Assembly: GCA_947095585.1 (NCBI GenBank)
Contig: OX352761.1
Location: 84,745,919-84,809,918, forward strand
DNA from: Nephrocerus scutellatus
Lineage: Eukaryota > Arthropoda > Insecta > Diptera > Pipunculidae
Reading direction: 5' to 3'
DNA: 64,000 nucleotides
Shown here: positions 21,538 to 32,402 of the stretch, piece by piece
Position numbering within the stretch: position 1 is the stretch's first letter
How the letters are laid out: each line of letters starts with the position of its first letter
Position numbers and translations under genes: made by a program
Notes under the pieces: model-generated
The model's input: only the letters and a program-made list of their open reading frames with translations
What the model was told of the DNA's origin: nothing
Databases searched by the model: none

Positions 21538-24500
21538 ATGTATTCGTTTGAGGATTTGGTGGCTAACCAGACTGAGGTTGCAAAGGCAATCACTCAGCTC
21601 AGCACGAATGTGTCAAAGGATCCAAAGGATCGCCGTACAGTGTCATACTACAATAAAAAGCTACAATACCTCAACGAGGTCTTTAGTACATTTGAAGACA
21701 TTCATATCTCCTTGCTGGAGTTTCAAACTACACATGCCGACTCTGAATATTTCAGTACTGGGTACTATGACCGTGTTAAACACGGTTATACCACACTCAA
21801 AACAAAACTAGAATCCGCGTTGCAAGAACTTCAGGCGCAGGAATCAGCATCTGTTTCAGCTGAAAGCCTTGCGAGAACAAAAGGTTTTAAATTGCCAGTC
21901 GATCAAGGTGCAACGTCACCACAGCTAGAATTTAATCCTCCGAAACTGATCGTGAATCCTCCGCCATCGAATACCACACAACCAATGCAACAAGACAAGC
22001 CAAGCAACGAGGACACACGACTGTGTGGGCTAGTCAACAGACAACAGTCTTGCATAAGTCAATTGCGGCATCTGATGGACAGAATTAACCAACAATAGCA
22101 AACATCCAATTCCAAGCACTACTATCAATTAAATAAAGATAAGATTAATGGCTATTGGACTGAAATTATGGCCAACAACATGACGATTTAGGAAATCGCA
22201 GCTCCAGATTCCGAACCATTCGGATATTCTCTCAACCGATACTATGAATTGGAGGAAAGTGTCGACGTAATCCTCATTGAACTATCTACAAGGCTGGAAA
22301 GCGTGTCGGTTCCTACATCCACACCAATGCCAAATAACAACCTTCAGCTACCCAAAATTTCCATTCCAACGTTTGATGGGAATTATTTAAAATGGAGCCA
22401 GTTTTATGATATCTACACGCAAATGGTACATAATACTACGATCTCCAATGCAGAAAAGATGTTTTACCTTAACAATAGTTTAACTGAGGAAGCAAAAACA
22501 CTCATCCAGCACCTTCCAGTATCAAACCAAAATTATTCCACAGCATGGACATTGGTAGAGAATCGTTACAATAACAAAAGAATTCTCGTCACAGCACTTC
22601 TCAACAAATTACTGTCGCAGCCAAGCAGTCAAATAGAATCTACAGCCTTTATCAAAACTCTACATGATGTGACTACGGAATGCGTCCTTGGACTACAAAA
22701 TCTGGGAGTAGCAGTGGAGTCATGGGACGCCATACTACTGCACCTACTTGTCAAGAAGCTGGACCGGGTTACACACAACTTGTATGAGCAATCCTTAAAG
22801 AATCCCAACGAATTACCACAATTGAAGGAATTTTTAATCTTCTTGGAGCAGCGGTTCCAGTCGTTAGAAGTAATTGGCTTCAAGGGAGGATCAACGGGAA
22901 CATCAGGTAAGAGTTCAGTAAAAGCTGGTCTAAAATCTTGTTTAATTACAGGGCCATCAACGTGCAAGCTGTGCCGACAGAGCCACTATGTGTACAAATG
23001 CCCGACACTTCTCCAAATGTCACCATTAGCTCGTCTTAAGAAGCTGAAGGAGTGGAAAATATGCAAAAATTGCCTGCGAGAGGAACACTCAACCCAACAG
23101 TGTTCAGCCGGCAACTGTCGAATTTGCAGCGCAAAGCACAACACGCTACTCCACGATGCTTACAATGGGCAGAAGTATAGCAGCCAACCCAGGGTGCGCA
23201 CACAACAATCAGGATTGGACCAAGCAGCCTATCCTGCAACATCAACAAATTCAGCCATCGGGCAAACAACAACTGCGTCAGACTCAACGTCAGCAGTCGC
23301 AGCATTAATGACACGTCAATCATACGTGTTTTTAGCAACAGCTATAATTAATGTGACAACCAGACATGGGACATCAATCCAATGCCGTGCCTTATTGGAT
23401 TCGGGATCACAGGTAAACCTTATTACTGCTAAGATGTGTAGAAAACTAGGTTTTCCGATAAGCAACAGTCCTTTAAACATTATCGGTATAGGCGGTGTGA
23501 AACAAAACGCACAAAAACGCACTAACGTCACCATTCAGTCTCGAAAAACCAGTTATTCAAGAGTGATTGAGGCTTTTGTCATGGACACAATCATTCAGAA
23601 GCAACCTAACCACACAATCAACCCAGTCAACTGGTCCATACCACAAAATTGTCCACTTTCCGACCCCAACTTTTATAGAGCTCAAGAAGTTGATATGCTC
23701 ATTGGTGCAGAATTTTATAACGAGGTGATGATGGTCGGTCAAGCATCACTCAGCTCAATGTATAATAGCCCTTCACTGCAGAACACTGTCTTCGGGTGGG
23801 TTGTGCTTGGAAAAGTGGAGAATTCACCAAGTGTCCAAGAACAAGTCTGCGGTTTAAACATGATTGATGAACATATCCAGCGGTTATGGGAAATGGACGA
23901 CTCAGTTGATACAGAAAGCACACTTTCTCCCACCGAGCAACTATGTGAACAACAGTTTAACGACACATCCTTTCGAAACGCTGAAGGTCGATTTGTGGTA
24001 CGATTGCCATTTAAAGAAAGTACTTACTCCCTTGGGTCATAAAAGGAAACGGCGAAACGTCGGTTTTATGCCCTCGAAAGCTATCGAGAGATCCTATTGT
24101 ACGAGCGCAATATGTGGATTTCATGACTGAGTACAAATATCTAGGTCATATGGAAGTTGTTGACGAATCTACTATTACAAGCCATCATTATGTGATTCCT
24201 CATCATTGCGTAATGAAACCAGAGAGCACCACGACAAAACTGCGGGTAGTTTTTGATGCATCATGTAAAACGTCCACAAACGTATCTCTTAATCAGCTGC
24301 TACATACTGGACCCAAGATTCAGCAAGAACTTTTCGATGTATTCATACCGTTTCGTATGCACACGTACGTATTCACCGGTGATATCGAAAAGATGTACCG
24401 ACAGATTTTCATAAATGATCAAGACACCCACATGCAACTCATTATGTGGAGAGATGACCCACAAAAGAAACTAGAGTACTTCAAGCTGAAGACAGTTACT

Positions 24501-27270
24501 TATGGGACAACGGCAGCGCCGTATCTCGCAATAAAATGTTTACAAACATTAGCGGATCAAAATCAACAAATTTATCTTGCAGCAAAAATAACAAAACGGG
24601 ACTTCTATGTGGACGATGTTATGTCCGGAAGCAATAACCTTGACCTTGAAGCAATGAAAATGCAAGCTGAAGTCATTGAGATGCTTGGCACAGCTGGAAT
24701 GCGATTACGTAAATGGTGCAGCAACCACAACGCCCTACTGCAAAATGTTCCAGAAAATGACATTGAATTGAAACTAGTTATTACTGACGGTCAGATGCAT
24801 GCTGTTAAAACACTGACATTACTTGGCTTCCAAGCCCAGATATAATATCAATCAAAACAGCCTGGAAAGTTAAAAACAAAATTTCAAAGCGAACTGTACT
24901 GTCCGATGTCGCCCATATTTTCGATCCTATTGGTTTGTTAAGTCCAGTCGTAATTATCGCCAAATTTTTTATTCAAGATCTGTGGAAATTACATCTAGAC
25001 TGGGATGCGCCTCTTCCTGTCAATTTGCACACCAAATGGGAAGGCTTCAGACAAAATTTAAAATGCTTAGATGACATAACGATTCCAAGGCATGTATGCA
25101 CGGATGATCCGAGACAAACCATCGAACTGCATGCATTCTTTGATGCGTCGGAACGAGCCTATGGTGCAGCCATTTATATAAAATCATCAGGCAAAAATGG
25201 TAACGTAGTAAAATTACTTTGTTCAAAATCAAGAGTTACGCCAACTAAAATTGTAACGATACCACGATTGAACTTCAAGCAGCAAGGTTATTGACACAGA
25301 TAGCCAGTCGATTGAAGGACACATTGGGAATAAAGAATTTGAAAATATATTTCTGGACCGATTCACAAATTGTACTTTGTTGGATCGCCTCCGAGTCATC
25401 TTCATATCAAACGTTCGTAGCGAACAGAATTTCGCATATTCAACGAAATACGAACATACAAAATTGGAGACATGTGGATACTAAACAGAATCCTGCAGAT
25501 TACATTTCGCGTGGAATCCCTCCCGGAAATTTGCAGCCTGACCACATGTGGTTTACAGGGCCATCTTTTCTACGATTTCCTTCATCAGAATGGCCTGGAA
25601 AATTTATCGCATCAGAAGGATGCCTCGTTGAGAAGAAGGTGCAAAAGTGCATTCTTATAGCACCGGTAACAGAAGAGCATTTCATCTTTAAAATAAACCA
25701 GAAGAATTCGTTTACCTTTTTAGTCAAAACAACTGCATTTGTAGTTAGATTCATCAGTAATTCTAGGTTGGACGAAACAAAAAGGAAACACTCCTACTTA
25801 TGCAGTAGTGAAACCCAAGCTGCAATAGTTGTAGTAGTAAAGGAAATCCAAGGAATATATTTCAACGAGGAATTAGAAGACATAAAACATGGTCGAGAAC
25901 TTAACAGGCGAAGTCGAGTATCTGCTCTTACCCCTTTTATTGACGAAAAGGGATTGTTGCGAGTAGGTGGTCGTATTCAAGCAGCAAATGTCCCGTACGA
26001 TGCGCGGCATCCAATGCTCTTGCCGAAAGATCACATATTCACTCGGTTGGTACTTACCGAGCTACATATTCAGCATTATCATGTAGGAGCTCAAACATTA
26101 CTTGCGATAATAAGACAACGTTTTTGGCCAGTCCAGGGTAAGGTACTAGCAAATAGTGTGATTCATCATTGTGTTCAATGTAAAAAATCAAACCCAACTG
26201 CCGGAATCAAGGGTGCAACCAGGACGTCCTTTTATAACTACCGGAGTTGACTTTGCTGGACCAGTGTGGACTCATTTCAAAATTCGAGGAAAGAAGCCGC
26301 AAAAATCCTACATTGCGGTATTCTGCTGCTTTGCAACCAAGGCAGTTCACTTAGAGGTCGTCTCGGATCTATCAACAGAGGGTTTCATCGGAGCGTTACG
26401 ACGTTTTTTTGTAGACGAGGAAATTGTCGAACACTGTTCTCAGATAATGCAACTAACTTCATCGTAGCTAAAAATCAACTACATGAACTATATCAGTTAT
26501 TTAATCATCGACGGTCGACTGACAAAATTCATGCAGAATGTAACCGTCGAGGCATTGATTTCAAATTTATACCCCCCCGAGCACCACATTTTGGCGGGCT
26601 ATGGGAATCAGCGGTAAAATCGTCAAAACAATTGTTACGTAAGGCAGTGTCTTCTGCATCGTTGACCTATGAGGAATTATGCACAGTCACTACAGAAATT
26701 GAAGCAATAATTAATTCAAGACCTATTACTCCAATGTCATCGGACGCCAACGACCTGGCGGCATTAACTCCAGGTCATTTTCTTATGGGTGATCAACTGA
26801 CAACAATAGTAGACGCCGATGCGGCTCCATTAAAGGCTCATTCATTGACAAGATGGAAGCTAGTAAGTCACATCAAGCAGGAATTTTGGAGACGGTGGTC
26901 TGCAGAATATTTATCTGGGCTACAACATCGCTACAAGTGGAAGACAAAATGTCATAATGCAACTCCAGGATTGATGGTTTTAATCAAGGAAGATAATATG
27001 CCTTCTTCACAATGGCGATTAGGGCGAATACTAAATGTTTTTAAGGGCAAGGACAACCTGGTAAGAGTAGCCGATGTGAAAACTAGTTCTGGCATTTTCA
27101 GGAGACCGATAACCAAATTGTGTCCATTACCAATTAGTACGGAATCGCCTGAATCACAACAACCTCCCAACGACAAGGCAGAAACCGAGTTGCGTAAACA
27201 TCAGAAAAATAACGAACCTGATACTGAAGCACAGAAGTCATCAAGAATCACACGTTCTCGAAGTAAGATT
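21538..27270 (+). pseudogene. BEL 2 Gag-Pol polyprotein, broken
   Basis: The first frame opens MYSFEDLVANQTEVAKAIT at 21538 and meets stops at 22096 and about 22188, then runs open in the same frame to 24042. It has zinc-knuckle cysteines around 22963-23157 and a protease with LLDSGSQ at about 23395. A frameshift near 24040 precedes the RT (YVDDV at about 24607), another near 24842 precedes RNase H (FFDASERAYG, about 25138), another is near 25290, and a short one near 26250 lies in the integrase just before its VDFAGPVW motif. The integrase C-terminal part is open to about 27130. Confidence 0.9.
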
Positions 27271-29127
27271 TGCAGTCTCGCCAGCCTACTCGCCATCATG
27301 CTTTTGTTCACACCTGCCTTCGCACAGTCAACACCGAACGAAGCAGTTGAGATTGTAAACTTTGATACGTTTCCTGGTATATATTTCGAAAATTTAGGAT
27401 TGACAAATCTGATAAACGATGATTGGCAGTTGGTAGTGTACTTTAATTTAACGAATTATTGGAATGAGTTTCAAGGATTTAGACGTGGAGTGAAGAGGTT
27501 ATCTACCTTATGTGCCAGATTGAATAATGAAATCTATTGTACCAACGTCTTGGCACAGTTCACACACAGTTTGTCTGACATGGAAATTTACAACTCGATT
27601 ATAATGGAACAAAATGAAGATTGGACAAGCAGACGAGCTGCATTTGACATTGTCGGATCACTAGCCAACAAGTTATTTGGAGTGCTAGACCAAGATTATG
27701 CTCAAACCATGGTTTAGACTATAAATACTGTACATTCAAACGAAAATTATTTATTGCATTTACTACAAAATCAAACGTCATTACTTGGATCAACCGCTAA
27801 TATTATAAAGAAAACGCAGACCGACTTCAATCAACAATTCCAAGCTTTCGAACAACATGTAAATCGTATAAAGGATGAGATCACAAAATTAAGCGAAAGG
27901 GAAGATACAACGGAGTTGCAGCAAATGTTCACAGCTCTCTCCATTCAGACACTGTTAATTATGACAACTTATCAACCAAAACAAGCTCAGATCATCGATG
28001 TACTAATGGATTCTCACCAGGGTAAAATCAATCCGTTACTTTTGACACCGAATCAATTGACAACGGCTCTTCAAGAAATAAAATCCACATTGCCATCAAC
28101 TGTTAAATTTCCTTTCGCTACAACAAAAAGATCAGACCTTTTGAATATATATAATATACTTCATGTTCAAGGACGAGTCACGTCCGATTATATTATATTT
28201 AAGGTTCAGATCCCACTGGCGTCAAACAATCAATTTGAAACGTTTCGCTTAATACCGATCCCACTTCACAAAGGTACCAAGTTTATGAGGCTTAAAATAT
28301 CTGCCAACTACATCGCAGTAAACCTCCATCGAGATTACCCGATGGACACACTTGATGCCGGAGGCTGTGTAAAAATGATGACGGATAATATTTTGTGCAG
28401 ACAAAACCGTCCACTATACGACAAAAATTCAAATGTGAGTAAATGTGAGTTTGGACTTTTGCATAACCAGCAGACACCTAGTAGCTGTGTTTCGGAAACA
28501 ATGGACGAAGCTGCTGAGTGGACACAACTATTGAATCCTAGTGAGTGGCTATTCTCGTTGGCAGAACAAATCACGATGAACATAGTTTGCCTCAAAAGTG
28601 TTTTCACTAAAACTATCATTGGATATGGTATTTTGAAAACCAAGGCAAATTGCATTATAAAACAACATGGGGCAACAATCTCTTCCCACAATTTGAACTC
28701 GACGACAATGAGAGCATCATTCTGGCCTTCAGTGAACATAAGCAGCATATTCCGTGAAGTCCCTCTTCAATCCAACGGTTATCTAACAAACCTAACACTT
28801 CTACCTAATAATGAAACATCAAAACTTCAAAAGCAAATTAAGGAGTTACAAATGATGGAAACTGTACCCGATGGCTTGCCGCCACATGAAGCTCATCAGT
28901 TCACAGTCAGCTATATTGCATTATTCCTCGCGATTGTTTGTGTTGTGTACTTTGGTTGGCTCAAATGCAATGCTCGCCCAACGCCCACTATGCCTGCCCC
29001 AACTCCAGCTCCTAGACAAGCACAATTCAATTTGAGATTTAGAACCATAGTTGACCTCACGGAGATCAACCCGGGGGAGTATGGACAAAATTCCCTGATT
29101 GTTTGCGTATTGCGAGTATTACTCTGA
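27271..29127 (+). pseudogene. BEL 2 envelope-like region, interrupted
   Basis: Follows the integrase without a new start in the same frame. A hydrophobic stretch at about 27283-27327 looks like a signal peptide, and a second at about 28906-28965 like a membrane anchor near the C-terminus. The first half carries the RRAAFDIVGSLANKLFG segment, reminiscent of the region around the cleavage site and fusion peptide in baculovirus F-type proteins (known for roo and errantiviruses). A stop at 27715-27717 separates the halves. The last 46 bp of the frame overlap the 3' LTR. It is not functional as it stands; the assignment is by layout and one motif. Confidence 0.65.
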
Positions 29128-29746
29128 TTGTAATTATCATATACTCGTAATCATCATAATGCTCGTAATACGTAGATAATCGGAAAATTTTGTATTTTTT
29201 TTATAATAAACATTATGTAATACTACTTTGTACCGTATGATGTGCATATCAAGCACACAGTCTTTGTACACATCATTATATTCATATGATGTTATTGTTA
29301 TAGTCAAATTACTTACCTAAATTGTGCATTACACCTCAAGTACAAAGTTCTGGATCACATAGCATGAGATTCGCAGGTAAGCTGAGATCACTACTTAGCT
29401 TGCTATGATTTTGCTTGATTGCGGGTTTCATTTCGTGTGACCGTGCAGGCTTTCCCATGACCATCAGCACATTCCACCGTTCTGTGTTGACGGTTGTCAA
29501 AATTAAATTTATTTTAGCAAAATATGGAGAGTTGCTTTTTATTCGTCAACCGGTCCGGTCGTGCGTGACTTGTCGTAACTTAGTATTATTATGATGTGCA
29601 ATTACAAGTTGAAATAAATATATAATAAATTGTACTTATCATATACTCTTGAAATAAATATATTCTTAAAAGAAACGAGTGAAGGTACTTCTTTTTTATA
29701 GAAAAAAAAGCTGGTAACAACAACGTTAATCGCTAAAAACCAAACA
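29082..29746 (+). repeat. BEL 2 3' LTR
   Basis: 665-bp partner of the LTR at 20790; preceded by the purine-rich CCCGGGGGAGTA. Confidence 0.92.
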
Positions 29747-29751
29747 TGCCC

Positions 29752-29945
29752 ATTTAAACTGTCCGGTAACTGATCTGGTCAACGCTATTTGGACTTTCTT
29801 CGAAATGATCTGCTAAATTTATTGGAAGAGGTGCCCGAGATGGCGAAATGCTCTACTCATCAAAAGAAATAAATTCGGAGATGTCGCACGTGTATCAGAG
29901 TAGACGGCAGACCGTTTGAACATTTCCACATTTCCGCTTCACTTA
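29752..29945 (+). pseudogene. DUF4817-type transposase, 3' part
   Basis: Continues the gene cut at 20789. It reads GQRYLDFLRNDLLNLLEEVP, a motif of this transposase group, then, after a deletion, a C-terminal end with CIRVDGRPFEHF near 29895-29930. The last catalytic region (between LLEEVP and CIRVDG) is missing, so the gene was already defective or decayed after the BEL insertion. Confidence 0.6.
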
Positions 29946-29960
29946 ATTACAAACACCTAT

Positions 29961-30107
29961 TATAGGCGTATTTTATTTGCCGAGGAATAAGGAATTACAA
30001 CAATAATTGCACTATCTAATTTCTTTCTTTGGAATAAAAAAAACCTGCTGTTTTGTTGGTTTTGACATTCTAATTCCTTATTCCTCGGCAAATAAAATAC
30101 GCCCTAT
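29961..30107. mobile_element. Small MITE with 33-bp terminal inverted repeats
   Basis: Arms 29965-29997 and 30071-30103 are perfect complements (GGCGTATTTTATTTGCCGAG at the outer end) around 73 bases. The outer TATAGG/CCTATA extends the match. No coding capacity. Confidence 0.85.
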
Positions 30108-30297
30108 ATTGATTTCAAATGTCAATAACTTCCGGTTTAAAACCGTTTTTTTTTAAATTAAAATATATTTAAAAAAACAATAATTCAAAGAAAATCTATT
30201 CAAGCTTTTCACTTTTATTTTAAATGTAATAATAAATAATTCGTTCAAAAATACAAAACAAAACTAAACACAAAATTGTTTAAATTATTTATAAGAA

Positions 30298-30474
<177 letters not shown>

Positions 30475-31043
30475 GCAAGGTAGAGTGTTGGGTCTGACAA
30501 CCCCACGGGCCCTAGTCCGGGGAGTAAGTCACTGTCAACCTCTGCTCGCCGAGGCTCTGACGACCGCCGAGTAGGAGCGGTATAACTCCCAACCCGCCCG
30601 GAGAAAAAGCCGTGGCCAACGAGGGAGCGCGGCATTCAACGAATGCATTAAGACTGAGCCCAGTAAGGTCTTAATTATGGTATACTGGAAGCACAATTTT
30701 GATCTGTCAACTCTTGGGCTGACGTCTGTAGTATTCTGTTACCTGAGTAAGCGAGAGTGAAATTTTTCTGAAATGGCTTTCAGGCTAATGCTACCGGCGC
30801 CCCCGTCCCGTTAAAACCCTGGCAGGACTCAAAGTACGCTCAATGTTTCGTCGCTATTAAGTTAGTGGTGTAGGTACAGATGAAAATTCCTGTCTAACAC
30901 TGACCTGGCTCTGAACACAAGACCCCATAAGGGCTCGTGTCAACCCATTGCATGGCCTCACTGCTTGCATAGATAACCATGGGATCCTTAGGTTACTACA
31001 CACCCGAACACTGATAACGGCTTTGAGTGGGGACCCATTTAAA

Positions 31044-32402
31044 ATGAATTCTTCGAAATTAGGAGGAGGAGTAGGAGGAGGAGGAGTAGGAGGAGGAGAA
31101 GTAGAAGAGGTGGTCGAAGTAAACGCCTTTCAAAGGAGTTCCAGATTGGTAAGGTCACCAGCTGGCCAAAAAACTAAATCGCCAGGATCCACAGAGGTAC
31201 GCGTGTCTCCGTCAACTAGTAAGAAGACGACGACCGAAAAACCAAAACATCAGAAGTCTGATTTCCTCAAGCTAGGCGAGCAAATCAGGGAACTGGTAGA
31301 TATGCTGGAAGATGGAAAAAGGCGGTCTATCCACCAAGCAATGCGTGATGCAATTGATAGCATAAAAAAGCTTTATGAGCTATCGGCTATCAGCCTTAAA
31401 GATGAAAAGGCAAAGGAGGTGATTAGAAAACACACCTCCTCACAAACTTCCCCCTGGCTAAAAGCTACACTTGAGCCAAAACGGAAGCAGACGATAGACA
31501 GCGAGACGCCAAAAGCAAAAAGGCATCAAAATCAAAAGTCGTTACAAAAACCCATAGAAAAGGTAACAGCGACTACCGCTAAAATCCCGGAGAGAAAAAA
31601 CGGAAATGCACCGAAAACGGGAGAAAAAGGAAAAAAGGTCAAAACCAACGCCTTTAGCAAGGAGACTGCCACCAGGTAAACATCAAAAAAAGTCAGAAAG
31701 ATAAGACCCGACGCTATCGTTATACAAGCGAAGGGTGAAATGTCCTATGCGCAGATTCTACGTAACATGAAAGCGGACCCAAAAATGGAGCTAATTGGAA
31801 AAGAAGTTTCCAGGATCAGGAGAACACAAAAAGGCGATCTTCTCATCCAGCTTATGGATACAGGGGAAAAGACCGCTGAATTCAAGAGTGTCCTCAGCGA
31901 AGCGCTAGGCGAGCAGGCGATTGTTAGGACTCTTACCCAACGGACTAGTATCGAGATCAGAGACATCGATGAAATAACCTCAAATATGCGACGCAATAAA
32001 GTCTCAATTTGAAGTAGAAAACATCTCACCGACTGACTTCCTTTCCTTGCGAAAAGCCTAGGGTGGAACCCAAACAGCGACAATTAGTCTTCCTGAAGAG
32101 AAGGCAAAGAAGCTTCTTGATACAAAAAAATTAAAATTGGCTGGGTCGTCTGTCGCATCCGCGAACGGGCAATCCTCAAAAAGTGCTTCAAATGCTTGGA
32201 ATTAGCCAAACAGTGCAAAAACGGAGAAGATCGCTCAAAGCTTTGCAGGAGGTGTGGGGAAGAAGGCCACATAGCAAAGAATTGCGTCAAGGAGCCTTCC
32301 TGCATGTTCTGTAGAAAGGAACACCCAAAAGAAGCCAAGCACGTAGCGGGCAGCAGCAAGTGTCCGGTCTTTAAGAGAGCTATAACTGCCAGAAGAGTAT
32401 GA
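31044..32402 (+). pseudogene. Waldo-like ORF1 (Gag-like protein), broken
   Basis: Starts MNSSKLGGGVGGGGVGGG from a GGA-rich repeat, continues with a basic Ser/Lys-rich part and a helical region (FLKLGEQIRELVDMLEDGKR). Frameshifts near 31677 and 32010-32190 split it. The last part has CCHC knuckles (CRRCGEEGHIAKNC, CMFCRKEHPKEAKH) that bind the element RNA in related LINEs. The ORF1 stop (TGA, 32400-32402) overlaps the ORF2 start as ATGA, the usual arrangement in R1-clade elements. Confidence 0.85.

Larger units (their letters stand above)
20790..29746 (+). mobile_element. BEL/Pao retrotransposon 2 with envelope-like region (roo-like)
   Basis: About 9.0 kb. LTRs at 20790-21441 and 29082-29746 begin TGGACAAAATTCCCTGATTG and end AAAAACCAAACA. 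The target duplication TGCCC is exact (20785-20789 and 29747-29751). Order: Gag, protease, RT, RNase H, integrase and an envelope-like domain in the same frame as the integrase, as in Drosophila roo. It is an old insect endogenous retroelement with stops and frameshifts in every section. Confidence 0.92.

Noticed and set aside
14309..29127. A single composite BEL element from 13724 to 29746
   Set aside because: The two elements have different LTRs, different target duplications (GATAT, TGCCC) and complete separate pol genes.
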